A DNA stretch of 64,000 nucleotides. Origin: Nocardioides sp. JQ2195. GTDB taxonomy: Bacteria > Actinomycetota > Actinomycetes > Propionibacteriales > Nocardioidaceae. The notes under the pieces were generated by a model, which made no database searches, had not been told where the DNA came from, and saw only the letters and a list, made by a program, of their open reading frames with translations. A program made the position numbers and the translations under genes. The stretch spans positions 930,001-994,000 of the forward strand of contig NZ_CP050902.1 in assembly GCF_012272695.1 (NCBI RefSeq), given 5' to 3'. Below, in pieces: positions 30,888 through 39,962 of this stretch. Positions within the stretch are counted from its first letter, which is position 1. Every line of letters starts with the position of its first letter.

Positions 30888-33719
30888 GTGACGGTCACTG
30901 CGCTTCTGGTCAGCCACGACGGTGCACGCTGGTTGCCGGCCGTGCTCGCTGGTCTCGACAACCAGCGGCACCGGCCCGCCCAGGTGCTCGCCGTCGACAC
31001 GGGGAGCAGCGACGAATCGCTGGACCTGGTCAACGCGGCCCTCGACCCGGCCTGCGTCTCGGTCCACGAGGGCTCGTTCCCCGAAGCAGTCGCCCACGCC
31101 CTGCCGCGGATCACCACCGAGTGGGTCTGGCTCCTGCACGACGACACCAACCCTGATCCGGGTGCGCTGGCCGCCCTGCTGGAAGCGGCGGAGAACCACC
31201 ACGCCGACATCGTGGGCCCCAAGCTGCGTGAGTGGCCGTCCTTGCGGCGTCTGCTCGAGCTGGGGGTCACCATCTCCGGCGCCGGTCGCCGTGAGACCGG
31301 CCTCGAGCGCGGTGAGTACGACCAGGGCCAGCACGACAGCATCCGCGAGGTGCTGGCCGTCAACACCGCCGGGATGCTGGTCAGGCGCTCGCTGCTCGAA
31401 GAGCTCGGCGGCTTCGACGAGGCCCTGCCGGTCTTCGGCAACGACATCGACTTCGGCTGGCGTGCGACGCGAGCCGGGCACAAGGCAATCGTCGCTCCCG
31501 AGGCGGTGGTCTTCCATGCGGAGGCCGCGATCCGTGGCTTGCGGCGCACGGCGCTCACCGGGCGGCGTACGCATCGGGAGGAGCGCCGCTCCGCACTCCA
31601 CACCTTGTTGGTCAACGCCGCCCCCCGCCTGGTGTTCCTGCAGGCGATCCGGTTGCTGCTGGGCACGTTCCTGAGGTCCTTCGGCTACCTGCTCGCGCGT
31701 TCACCCGGGATGGTTCGGGACGAGTTCAGCGCGCTCATCTCGGTCTACGCGCACCCCGGCCGGATCCGTGCCGGGCGCAGGGCACGGCAAGGTCTCGGGG
31801 ATCCGCGCGGGGAGCGCCTCAAGAGACTGTTGGCCCCGTGGTGGTTGCCCTACCGGCACGGCATCGACTTCGTCAGCGACGTCTCGACCGCTGTGGTCAA
31901 CGAGGGGCGCGACTCCGCGGAGCGTCGTCGCGCTGCTCGCATCGCCGAGAGCGGCCCCTCGGGGCCCGGCCCGGACGCCGAGGAGGGCGATGAGCTGGCG
32001 CCCGACAGCAGCCTGCTCGCCCGGTTCGTGACCAGCCCGACAGCCCTGCTGACGACACTGTTCCTCCTGCTGAGCCTGTGGGGCGCACGCGAGGCGTTCC
32101 ACTCGATCACCGGAGGCGCCTTGTCGCCGTCGCCGGACGGATCCGGCGACTGGTGGCGCCTGGCCACCGAGGGCTGGCACCAGATCGGGCAGGGCACTGA
32201 CGCCCCGGCGCCGGCCTACCTCCTGCCGATGGCCCTGATGGCGTCGATCCTGCTGGGCAGCGCCTCCGCCGCGATGTCCCTGCTCTTCATCGCTGCGGTG
32301 CCCGTCGCGGCCTGGGGTGCCTGGCGCTTCGGGCTGGTGGCTGCCGAGCTCGGGTCGGGGCGTCCTGCCTCGCGCTGGATCGTGGCCTGGGCAGCGATGG
32401 CGTACGCCGCGGTCCCCGTGGCCAGCGGTGCCTGGGGCCAGGGCCGGTTCGGTGTGCTCGCCTCAGCCGCGCTGCTCCCGTGGTTGGCCCACGCGGCGCT
32501 CGGCCTGGCCGACCCCAACCCCGACCGTCGGTGGCGCGCTGCCTGGCGCTCGAGCCTGCTCCTCGCGATGCTCACCGCCTTCACCCCGGCCGCCTGGCTC
32601 TTCGCGGTCCTGCTCGTGCTCCTGGCCGTGGGCGCGCTGCTCGTCCTGTCCCGCGCCGTGCTGCACGACCGCTCGGTGTGGGGGCCCCTGCTCGTGGTGT
32701 CCCTGGCGCCGCCGTTGCTGTTGCTCCCGGGAGCGGTCGGGATGCTCGGTCATGACGTCTCGGCCCTCTTCCTCGAGGCGGGGAGGGTGATGCCGATGCC
32801 GGGGCCGCTCGACATAGCCGCCGGCCGCTTCGACGGGCCGGCCGCGCCGCACTGGATCGGACTCGCGCTCGTGCTGCCTGCCGTGATGGCGATCTTCCGC
32901 ACGCGCAGCAGACTCGCCGTGGTCGGGTGCTGGGTGGTGGTCACGCTCGCCGCCCTGCTGGTGGCGGTGCTGAGCCACGTCGAGATCGAGCTCCCCGCCG
33001 GCTCCACCCGTCCCGGCCTGGGCTTCCTGCTCGTGGTCAGCCAGGCCGCCCTGATCGTCGCCGTGATGATCGCCGGACACGGCCTGAGGGAAGGCTTCGT
33101 CGGTGCCAACTTCGGCTGGCGCCAGCCCGTGGCCGGCGTGCTCGCCGTGGTGGCGTTGATCGTCCCTCTCGGCGGACTGTCGTGGTGGTGGTGGGGCGGT
33201 GGGGAGAACCTGCTCCAGCGCCCGGATGAGTCAGAGGTGCCCGCCTACATGGTCCAGGCTGCCAGCGAGGGTGCAGGTCACGGCGTACTCATGCTCCGTG
33301 GTGACGTCGAGGACGGCCTCCGGTGGCGCGTCCACCGAGGTGAGGGTGTCACGGTCGGCCAGGACGAGGTCCTGGCCCTGACCGGACCCGACGCAGGGCT
33401 CGACGCCGATGTGGCCGCACTGGTCTCCGACCCGACACCCGACCTGGTGGACAGCCTGCCCTCCCGGGGGATCGACTACGTCGTGATGCCGGCGCCCGCG
33501 GATGCCCAGGTCTCCGCGACCCTCGATGCCGCCACCGGGCTCACCCAGGCCAGCACCTCCGACCGGTCGACCCGAGCCTGGCAGTTCGACACGGGAGCCT
33601 CGGCCGACGCCATCGACGGTGACGGACCGTGGTGGCACCCGTGGCTCCTGATCCTCCAGATCGCGGCGTTCCTGGTGGTTGCCGTGCTCTGTGGCCCCTC
33701 GCGAAGGGAGAGGCGATGA
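30888..33719 (+). CDS. Large membrane-anchored GT2 family glycosyltransferase
   Basis: A 943-aa protein. The N-terminal third (about 1-260) is a GT-A domain with VTALLVSHDGARWLPAVLAGL, VDTGSSDESL, the metal motif VWLLHDDTNPDPG and PVFGNDIDFGWRATRAGHK. A basic linker follows. The rest (about 380-940) has roughly ten or more transmembrane helices with outer loops, ending in a final helix ILQIAAFLVVAVLCG. Its role is probably assembly or export-linked glycosylation of envelope polymers; acceptor unknown. It directly follows whiB2 and overlaps the DUF5719 gene (ATGA). GTG 30888 is chosen; TTG 30879 is possible. Confidence 0.88.
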   Translation: MTVTALLVSHDGARWLPAVLAGLDNQRHRPAQVLAVDTGSSDESLDLVNAALDPACVSVHEGSFPEAVAHALPRITTEWVWLLHDDTNPDPGALAALLEAAENHHADIVGPKLREWPSLRRLLELGVTISGAGRRETGLERGEYDQGQHDSIREVLAVNTAGMLVRRSLLEELGGFDEALPVFGNDIDFGWRATRAGHKAIVAPEAVVFHAEAAIRGLRRTALTGRRTHREERRSALHTLLVNAAPRLVFLQAIRLLLGTFLRSFGYLLARSPGMVRDEFSALISVYAHPGRIRAGRRARQGLGDPRGERLKRLLAPWWLPYRHGIDFVSDVSTAVVNEGRDSAERRRAARIAESGPSGPGPDAEEGDELAPDSSLLARFVTSPTALLTTLFLLLSLWGAREAFHSITGGALSPSPDGSGDWWRLATEGWHQIGQGTDAPAPAYLLPMALMASILLGSASAAMSLLFIAAVPVAAWGAWRFGLVAAELGSGRPASRWIVAWAAMAYAAVPVASGAWGQGRFGVLASAALLPWLAHAALGLADPNPDRRWRAAWRSSLLLAMLTAFTPAAWLFAVLLVLLAVGALLVLSRAVLHDRSVWGPLLVVSLAPPLLLLPGAVGMLGHDVSALFLEAGRVMPMPGPLDIAAGRFDGPAAPHWIGLALVLPAVMAIFRTRSRLAVVGCWVVVTLAALLVAVLSHVEIELPAGSTRPGLGFLLVVSQAALIVAVMIAGHGLREGFVGANFGWRQPVAGVLAVVALIVPLGGLSWWWWGGGENLLQRPDESEVPAYMVQAASEGAGHGVLMLRGDVEDGLRWRVHRGEGVTVGQDEVLALTGPDAGLDADVAALVSDPTPDLVDSLPSRGIDYVVMPAPADAQVSATLDAATGLTQASTSDRSTRAWQFDTGASADAIDGDGPWWHPWLLILQIAAFLVVAVLCGPSRRERR

Positions 33720-35131
33720 CCGGCAAGCGCGTCCAGGGCCGGCGGGTGGCCGACGCACCCCGAGAGACGAAGCCCTCCGTGTCCCCGCTCGTGGTGGTCG
33801 GGCTCGTCCTGGGCCTCGTCACCGTGGGAGCCCTCGCCCTCCAGAAGCCGGCGAACGATCCCGCGGAGGTCGCCACCGACACCCCGTCCAGTCGTCCGCT
33901 GACCCGTCTCGACCTCCTCTGTCCGGCAGATGATGACGGTGACGCCGAGGTGGTCCTCGGGAGCGGGGCGGACGGAGAGGCCTCCTACGGAGAAGTGTCG
34001 GTGCGCGACGCCGACAGCGACAACTCCAAGCAGCTCGACGTCAGCGCGGGTGGTGCCGCGCCGGTGTCCGCATCCAGCAAGGCCGTCGTGGTGACCGGCA
34101 CCCGTGGACTCGCGCCGGGGCTGTTCGGTGCCCGGTTCGGCAGCGCCGACCGTCCGGCTGCGGGCGAGTGCGTGGCCCCCACCGGTGAGCGCTGGTTCGT
34201 CGGCGTCGGTGGCGGCGGCCTGCACGAGTCGCAGCTCGTGCTGGCCAACCCCGACACGGGTCCGGCGGTGGCCGACGTGAGCCTGTGGAGCAGCACCGGC
34301 GAGCTGATCGACGTGGACTCCCGCGGCCTGACCATCCCCGGTCAGCGCAGCAGTGTTCTCGACCTGGCCGCGCTCGCGCCGAACCGTGACGAGCTGTCGA
34401 TCCGGGTGACCGTCTCGCGTGGGCGGGTGGCGGCCTCGATGTCCGACACCTACACCCCGCGGGGTGGTGAGCAGGTGAGCGACTGGTTGCCGTCGACCAC
34501 GGCACCAGCCACCCAGCTTCTCCTTCCCGGGCTGCCTCGAAGGATGACCGAGCCGACCCTCGTGCTGGCCAACCCCGGCGAGGATGCCGGACAGGTCGGC
34601 ATCAAGGTGGTCGGCCGGGACAGCACCTTCGCGCCGAGTGGTGTCGACGAGATCAAGGTGCCGGCGGGGCAGTCGGTCACCACCGAGCTGCCGGCGAGCC
34701 TGGTGAGGCTGCTGGCCCAGGAGGACACCGCGCTCCAGCTGACGTCGAGCGTCCCGGTGGTCGGTTCACTGCGCGCCGTGGTCGCCGGCGACCTCGTGCA
34801 CATCCCGGCAGTCGAGCCCAGCTCGGGTGACGCCGCCGCCGCTGCCCCAGGTGGGCCCGGCTCGGTCCTCGTCCTCACTGCGGGATCCGCCGCTGGGCCG
34901 GTGAAGGTCGACTTCCCGGGCACCGACGCAGAGCCCGTCGCCGTTCGCCTGCGGCCCGGCGTCACCACGACGGTTCCGGTGCCGGAGAAGGCAACGGCGG
35001 CCGTCGTGCACGGCAGCACCGACTACGTCGGATCCCTGCGCACCATCACTGCGAACGGCGCCTCCCTGTTGCCCCTGCGTCCGTTGCAGCTCGAGACGCT
35101 GATCCCCGCCGTACGCCCAGATTGGCCCTAG
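33716..35131 (+). CDS. DUF5719 family membrane-anchored protein
   Basis: A 471-aa protein with a short cytoplasmic N-terminus, one transmembrane helix at about residues 23-42 (SPLVVVGLVLGLVTVGALAL), and a long beta-rich outer region. The conserved pattern ESQLVLANPDTGPAVADVSLWSSTGEL and TLVLANPGEDAGQVGIKVV suggests two or more related beta-sandwich modules. Function is unknown. It overlaps the preceding glycosyltransferase by four bases, a linkage seen in many actinobacteria next to whiB2, so it may work with that enzyme. Confidence 0.85.
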   Translation: MTGKRVQGRRVADAPRETKPSVSPLVVVGLVLGLVTVGALALQKPANDPAEVATDTPSSRPLTRLDLLCPADDDGDAEVVLGSGADGEASYGEVSVRDADSDNSKQLDVSAGGAAPVSASSKAVVVTGTRGLAPGLFGARFGSADRPAAGECVAPTGERWFVGVGGGGLHESQLVLANPDTGPAVADVSLWSSTGELIDVDSRGLTIPGQRSSVLDLAALAPNRDELSIRVTVSRGRVAASMSDTYTPRGGEQVSDWLPSTTAPATQLLLPGLPRRMTEPTLVLANPGEDAGQVGIKVVGRDSTFAPSGVDEIKVPAGQSVTTELPASLVRLLAQEDTALQLTSSVPVVGSLRAVVAGDLVHIPAVEPSSGDAAAAAPGGPGSVLVLTAGSAAGPVKVDFPGTDAEPVAVRLRPGVTTTVPVPEKATAAVVHGSTDYVGSLRTITANGASLLPLRPLQLETLIPAVRPDWP

Positions 35132-35168
35132 TCGGCGGGTGCTCCGCGACCCTCGCTACTGTCGGGCC

Positions 35169-35735
35169 ATGGCGATCATCCATCGGGCAAGCATCACTCC
35201 GACCAAGCTGGAGCTGGTCGCGATCTGGCTCGAGCGGGCGGGCGGAGTGCCGGGCGAAGGTGAGCTCAGACAGGTGGGCAGCTACCGGTTCGACGACCCC
35301 GAGGGGGAAGTCGGCATCGAGGCGCTGCTGGTCACCCGCGGCGGACCGGTGGTCCAGGTGGCGATGACCTACCGCGGCGCGCCCCTGCCCGGGGCGGAAA
35401 CCCACCTGATCGGCACGATGGAGCACTCGGTGCTGGGGCGCCGGTGGGTCCATGAAGCCAACGGTGACCGGGTGGCGCTGGCCGCGTACCAGCGCGCGCT
35501 CTCGGGAGCCCAGGCCCAGGCTGCTCTCGAGATCTGGGAGGGCGACACACTCGTCGAGACGCGACCACAGACGGTGGTGCTCGAGGTGAGGCACCCGGCA
35601 TCCTCGCCGTCGGCGATCCGGGCACGAGTGGCTTCCGGGATCGGCCCCGAGCCGGCCGACGCCCCGGGGGCGCCGGCCCTGCTGGCGCGCTGGGACGGCG
35701 GAGAGACCGTGGTGGCCGTGGGCGAGCCGGTCTGA
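35169..35735 (+). CDS. Protein with maltokinase N-terminal cap-like domain
   Basis: A 188-aa protein beginning MAIIHRASITPTKLELVAIWLE, which matches the N-terminal cap domain of actinobacterial maltokinases. It lacks any kinase domain. The core includes FDDPEGEVGIEALLV and IGTMEHSVLGRRWVHEANGD, and the C-terminal tail is Ala/Pro-rich. Function is unknown; it may bind a sugar or partner protein. The stop codon lies inside a 14-bp tandem repeat array. Confidence 0.8.
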   Translation: MAIIHRASITPTKLELVAIWLERAGGVPGEGELRQVGSYRFDDPEGEVGIEALLVTRGGPVVQVAMTYRGAPLPGAETHLIGTMEHSVLGRRWVHEANGDRVALAAYQRALSGAQAQAALEIWEGDTLVETRPQTVVLEVRHPASSPSAIRARVASGIGPEPADAPGAPALLARWDGGETVVAVGEPV

Positions 35736-35793
35736 TCGAACCGGTCTGGTCGAGCCGGTCTGATCGAACCGGTCTGGTCGAGCCGGTCTGCAC
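35724..35793. repeat. 14-bp tandem repeat array (5 copies) overlapping a gene end
   Basis: Five consecutive 14-bp units alternate between GAGCCGGTCTGATC and GAACCGGTCTGGTC types. The first unit contains the TGA stop of the maltokinase-cap-like gene (35733-35735). The array lies in the gap before the convergent HTH gene. A second array of 14-bp units with a related core occurs at 58185-58237. Confidence 0.8.
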
Positions 35794-35929
35794 GGTCACC
35801 ACACTTGGCCGCTCCGGTCTGCACGGCCTACCACGCCCTGGCCCGTTCAAGCGGTCCTCGGCTCCTCGGACCAGTCGAGCGTGCCGTGGGAGTCGGGTGG
35901 TCCTCGCGGCCGCGCAGCCGTCCGCGCCC

Positions 35930-36181
35930 TCAGTCGTTGCTGACCTCGGCGTCGGCCTCCGCCTCGGCGAACGGGTGGTCCTCGACGAAGGTGCGCGCCT
36001 CGGCGTACATCCGCTGGATGTAGTCCTCGAGCTGTTCGGCCTCGACCCGCCACTGGCCGCGGCCGCCGATCTTGATCGCCGGCAGGTCACCGCGCCGGAC
36101 CAGCGCGTAGACCTGCGCCTGGGAGGTGTTCAGCACGTCGGCCACGTCGGCGAGGGTGAGGAAGCGGGGAGTGCCGGACAT
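35930..36181 (-). CDS. BldC-like helix-turn-helix (excisionase family) DNA-binding protein
   Basis: An 83-aa protein with a winged HTH of the MerR/excisionase type: RFLTLADVADVLNTSQAQVYALVRRGDLPAIKIGGRGQWRVEAEQLEDYIQRMY. It resembles BldC, the small developmental regulator of actinobacteria that polymerises on DNA direct repeats. ATG 36181 is chosen because the upstream in-frame extension lies in the intergenic region. It is divergent from the SAF-domain gene about 100 bp away and may regulate it. Confidence 0.85.
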   Translation of the reverse strand: MSGTPRFLTLADVADVLNTSQAQVYALVRRGDLPAIKIGGRGQWRVEAEQLEDYIQRMYAEARTFVEDHPFAEAEADAEVSND

Positions 36182-36282
36182 GGGCCCAACTCTGCCATCT
36201 CGGGGGTGATCACCACAGGCGCCGTGCGGAACCTGTGGACAACCAGATGACGAACCGGGCGACTTTCGCCCATGATGAGGGC

Positions 36283-36930
36283 GTGAGCACAAATCTCGGG
36301 AAGACAGATGCTCCTCCTGCCCAGCGAGCCAGCAGCACCACCTGGCGCGACCCTCGCCTGTGGATCGGCGTCGCCCTGGTGGCGGCCTCGATCCTGATCG
36401 GGGTGAAGGTGGTCGGGGGAGCTGACGACACGATCGAGGTCTGGGCCGTGCGCTCCGACCTGGCCAAGGGCCAGCAGGTCGGGAGCGACGACCTGGTCAG
36501 CAGGCGGGTCCACCTCAGCGACGAGACCGATCTGTACCTCCACGCCGACCAGGCCCTGCCGGACGACGCGACCCTGGCTCGAGGCGTGGGCGCGGGGGAG
36601 CTGTTGCCCAAGGCAGCGGTGGGTGGTGACGACGCCCAGCTGGAACGGGTGCCCCTCACGCTGGCACCGGAGCTGGTGCCCGCGAACATCGAGCGCGGTC
36701 AGCGGGTCAATGTCTGGATCGTCGCGCCCTCGGACGGTGGGTCGAGGCTGAAGAAGCCGGTGCCGGTGCTGGAGGACGTGATCGTCCTCGACGCCCCGAA
36801 GCCCGACGACTCGTGGTCGTTCAGCGGGAACCGCAAGGTCGACATCGGAGTTCCGGCCGAGGACAGCAGCAAGCTCGGCGACGTGATGCAGGGCCTGCGG
36901 GACGACAGCATCCTGATCACGGGAACGTGA
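36283..36930 (+). CDS. cpaB: SAF domain protein (CpaB/RcpC-like)
   Basis: A 215-aa protein. A transmembrane helix at about residues 27-45 (LWIGVALVAASILIGVKVVGG) is followed by a SAF domain (TIEVWAVRSDLAKGQQVGSDDLVSRRV) and further beta strands. It resembles the pilus assembly protein CpaB of type IVb/Flp pilus (tad) systems. The next gene encodes a CpaE-like ATPase, which supports this, although the tad secretion ATPase lies about 26 kb away. GTG 36283 follows GATGAGG; earlier in-frame starts are possible. Confidence 0.8.
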   Translation: MSTNLGKTDAPPAQRASSTTWRDPRLWIGVALVAASILIGVKVVGGADDTIEVWAVRSDLAKGQQVGSDDLVSRRVHLSDETDLYLHADQALPDDATLARGVGAGELLPKAAVGGDDAQLERVPLTLAPELVPANIERGQRVNVWIVAPSDGGSRLKKPVPVLEDVIVLDAPKPDDSWSFSGNRKVDIGVPAEDSSKLGDVMQGLRDDSILITGT

Positions 36931-36934
36931 CGGC

Positions 36935-38182
36935 ATGGAAGGCCAGACCTGCATCCTCGTCCTGGCGGCCGGCGCGCCCTGGGAGTCCACCGCTCTCCCC
37001 GCACTGACCAGGCGTCCGGGCATCGTGGTGGTCAAGCGCTGTGTCGACGTCACCGATCTGTTGGCCAGTGCGACCACCGGCCAGGCCGACGTGGCGGTGG
37101 TCTCCCTCGACGCGCCCGGCCTCGACGGGCCCGCCGTGCAACACCTGCGCCACCACGGTGTGGAGCCGGTCGCCGTCCTCGCCGATGCAGGGCGCGGCGA
37201 CCTCGGTGATCGGATGAACCGCCTCGGACTGGTCTTCGGGGTCGGCGTCGACCAGGTCGACCACCTGCCCGATGCGGTCCTGGCTGCGGGCGCCGCCGAC
37301 CAGGGCCAGGAGCCCACCACCAGGCCGGGGCCGGCGATGGGGGCGGGGCACGGACGGTGCACGGTGGTGTGGGGGCCGGCCGGCGCCCCGGGGCGAACGA
37401 CTCTTGCCCTGGCCATCGCCGGGGAGTTCGCGCAACGTGGAGCAGCACCGCTGGTCATCGATGCCGACCCGTGGGGCGGGTCGGTCGGACAACACCTGGG
37501 CATCCTCGATGACGTCTCGGGCCTGCTGGCCTGCGCCCGGGCCTCGGCGGCAGGGGAGCTGGGCGGCAGCTACCTCGGACTGCAGAGAAGGGTGGGGGGT
37601 CTTCGGGTCATCACCGGACTGCCCCGACCCGATCGGTGGGTGGAGGCACGCGTCGGGCTGGTCGAGCAGCTGGTCGAGCTGGGCCGGAGACAGGGCGAGG
37701 TCGTGCTCGACACCGGCTTCGCCCTCGAGGACGACCCGGCCGCGGAGTTCTCAGGTCGACCGTCCCGCAACGGGATGACCCTGGAGGCACTCTCGGTCGC
37801 CGATGACGTCGTGGTGGTCGGCAACGCCGACCCGATCGGCTTGTCGCGTCTGGCGCGTGGGCTCGTGGAGCTGCGCGAGACGATCGGGGGCAAGCCGGTC
37901 CGCGTGGTGGTCAACCGGATGCGCAGCTCCGTGGGCTGGTCGGAGGCCGAGGTGACCGGCATGGTCAACGGCTTCGCCGAGCTGAGTGGGGTGCACTTCC
38001 TCCCCGACGATCGGGGCACGACAGATCGGGCGCTGCTCGGCGGCCGCATGCTCGCCGAGCTCGGCGACAGTGCTCTGTCGAAGGCGGTGGCCCGGCTGGT
38101 CGACGGGTTGCGACCCGGGACCGCCCGTGCCGGTGGTCGTCGGCTCAGCCGCCGAAGAGCAGTGCCAGCCCGCCGATCGTGA
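36935..38182 (+). CDS. CpaE/TadZ-like ParA-family ATPase with altered P-loop
   Basis: A 415-aa protein. The N-terminal 110 residues form a receiver-like fold (TCILVLAAGAPWES, ADVAVVSLDAPGLDG). The ATPase domain starts at about 140 with VVWGPAGAPGRTTLALAIAGEFAQRG, followed by VIDADPWGGSVGQHLG. The usual Walker A lysine is replaced by Arg (GAPGRTT), which is common in actinobacterial homologues and fits the atypical TadZ class that localises the pilus machinery. It follows the SAF gene by four bases and its 3' end overlaps the convergent membrane-protein gene by 38 bp. Confidence 0.85.
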   Translation: MEGQTCILVLAAGAPWESTALPALTRRPGIVVVKRCVDVTDLLASATTGQADVAVVSLDAPGLDGPAVQHLRHHGVEPVAVLADAGRGDLGDRMNRLGLVFGVGVDQVDHLPDAVLAAGAADQGQEPTTRPGPAMGAGHGRCTVVWGPAGAPGRTTLALAIAGEFAQRGAAPLVIDADPWGGSVGQHLGILDDVSGLLACARASAAGELGGSYLGLQRRVGGLRVITGLPRPDRWVEARVGLVEQLVELGRRQGEVVLDTGFALEDDPAAEFSGRPSRNGMTLEALSVADDVVVVGNADPIGLSRLARGLVELRETIGGKPVRVVVNRMRSSVGWSEAEVTGMVNGFAELSGVHFLPDDRGTTDRALLGGRMLAELGDSALSKAVARLVDGLRPGTARAGGRRLSRRRAVPARRS

Positions 38183-39461
38183 AGCCGACCATGACGACCA
38201 GCATCGACAGCTGACCGGTCAGCTGGTGCCTCTTCGGCAACAACCTGATGGCCCGCTCGTGGGCCGCGACCACGGCCACGACGTGCCCCACGATCACGCC
38301 TCCCACCTTGGTCATGGCCAGGAACGTCGGGTGATAGGTCAACCAGAAGTTGACTGCGCGGTCCCCAGTGCCGAGGTAGTTGGCCCCGGTGCTGAACGGG
38401 TCACTGAGACGGATGACGGTCAGCTGGCCCCACTCGACGAGATAGCTCAGGTAGTGGGCGACGAAGTAGCCGACGACGATCGGGATCAGGGAGTGCGCGA
38501 ACCTCTCGGGAAGGTGCGTCCGCCGGGTGTCGTCGTGGATGCCGGTCAGCATGGTGGCCGCAGCGAAGAGCAGGTGGACCACCGCCACGAAGCCCAGGAG
38601 CGCGCCCAGGTTGATCAGGTTGATGTCCTGGTCGATCGACTGGATGTGACGGGTCCACCAGTTCGATCCCTTGAAGGAGTCGAAGGCAGTGCTGCCGAGG
38701 AGCACGGAGCCGACGGCCAGCAGGCCCGGCTTGACCACCACCTGGTCGAGGTTGGCCAAGGGATTGCGGAAGACGAGGTGGCCGGACTCACGGCCCCAGA
38801 CGGACAGGTGTCCGACGAGGGTGGAGAACACCTCGAAGGGATCCGCGTGCTCGAGGAACCTGTTGCCGAACACCGCGCCACCGACCAGCATCACCGCCAC
38901 GTAGATCGAGCACCACAGGCGCAGCGGGCCGAGCTCGGCGTTGAACGGATAGACCAGCTCGAACCAGGCGAACGCGAACAGACCCACGGCGGCCGGCCAG
39001 TAGCCCAGCCTCGTGGGGTAGTCACGCAACCCGTGCTCAGGGTTGGTGCCGGCGACCTTGGCCAGGGCCCAGTTGATCGAGCGCACCGGGCTGATCGCCC
39101 TGTAGAACGGGCCGAAGGCCAACGACATCGGCACCAGCCCCACCCACAGGAGGACGTAGAAGACACCGAAGATCGGATTCGTGTCCAGGTCCTTGCCGAA
39201 GATCGCGGCAGCGGCGACCCAGGCGAAGAAGGCGAAGCCCCAGATCCTCAGGGCACCGCGGAACCACACCGAGTCGACGGTCGTGGCGAGCCACGACGGG
39301 ACCCGCCGTGCGCTCTCGCCGGTGTTGTAGCGAGGAGTGCGCCAGGCCAGGGCCAGGACGGTGAAGGAGACAGCCAGCGCAGCGCAGGCGCCGGCAATGG
39401 CGTACTCGGCCGGGATCGGGAGATCCTTCGCGCCGCCCACGCCGTGAGCGAGGAACTGCAC
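38145..39461 (-). CDS. Polytopic membrane protein ('fenitrothion hydrolase'-type annotation in actinobacteria)
   Basis: A 438-aa integral membrane protein with about 10-11 helices. The N-terminus MQFLAHGVGGAKDLPIP, and conserved histidines in or near helices (ENHADPFEVF-like region FLEHADPFEVF, WWTRHIQ, VAVVHLLFAAATML, FVAHYLSYLVEWGQ) suggest metal binding. Proteins with this start are often named fenitrothion hydrolase in databases, but an organophosphate role has no support here. It lies 2 bases downstream of a cupredoxin-like lipoprotein gene on the same strand, so the pair may handle copper or electron transfer. Confidence 0.75.
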   Translation of the reverse strand: MQFLAHGVGGAKDLPIPAEYAIAGACAALAVSFTVLALAWRTPRYNTGESARRVPSWLATTVDSVWFRGALRIWGFAFFAWVAAAAIFGKDLDTNPIFGVFYVLLWVGLVPMSLAFGPFYRAISPVRSINWALAKVAGTNPEHGLRDYPTRLGYWPAAVGLFAFAWFELVYPFNAELGPLRLWCSIYVAVMLVGGAVFGNRFLEHADPFEVFSTLVGHLSVWGRESGHLVFRNPLANLDQVVVKPGLLAVGSVLLGSTAFDSFKGSNWWTRHIQSIDQDINLINLGALLGFVAVVHLLFAAATMLTGIHDDTRRTHLPERFAHSLIPIVVGYFVAHYLSYLVEWGQLTVIRLSDPFSTGANYLGTGDRAVNFWLTYHPTFLAMTKVGGVIVGHVVAVVAAHERAIRLLPKRHQLTGQLSMLVVMVGFTIGGLALLFGG

Positions 39462-39463
39462 GG

Positions 39464-39850
39464 TCAGCGGACCTCGAACTCGAGAATCGTCTTCTCCAGC
39501 GTGTGGGACTCCACGGCCACGATCCCCGGCTTGTCGAAGGTCAGCTCGTGGGAGGACTCACCAGCCTCGTAGGCGATCTCCTGCTCGGGCTTGGAGTGCA
39601 CGTGCAGCTCGCCGGGCTCGTCGGCATCGATCTCCAGGGTGACCGGCTGGTTGATGCCGAGGTCGAAGCGCTTGCCGTTGGGGTCGACGGTGTCGCCCTT
39701 GATCGTGATGGTGATGGTCTCGGCGTTCTTGGTGCTCTCGCTGCTGTTGCTCGAGGAGTCGTCGTCCGACGTCGACCCGCATGCGGAAACTCCGGTGAGA
39801 CAGATCATGGTGGTGGCCACTGCGGCGACGATCCTGTGACGCTTGTGCAC
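39464..39850 (-). CDS. Cupredoxin-like lipoprotein
   Basis: A 128-aa lipoprotein. The signal ends in LTGVSAC, a lipobox, so Cys at about residue 24 is lipidated. A Ser/Asp-rich linker follows and then a beta-sandwich with ETITITIKGDTVDPNGKRFDLGINQPVTLEI and the His-containing strands ELHVHSKPEQEIAYEAGESSHELTF and IVAVESHTLEKTI. The pattern fits cupredoxin-like domains, though the canonical Cys ligand is absent. GTG 39850 has AGGAGAT four bases upstream. It is coupled to the polytopic membrane protein downstream. Confidence 0.8.
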   Translation of the reverse strand: MHKRHRIVAAVATTMICLTGVSACGSTSDDDSSSNSSESTKNAETITITIKGDTVDPNGKRFDLGINQPVTLEIDADEPGELHVHSKPEQEIAYEAGESSHELTFDKPGIVAVESHTLEKTILEFEVR

Positions 39851-39962
39851 TGCATCTCCTTCAGACACGGGACTCCCGGACGGTGGACCCTTCCGCGCCG
39901 GACATGGGTCCTCTGCAAGAATCGCATGAAGCACAAGCGACAGGTTCGACAGGGGTGACGCG

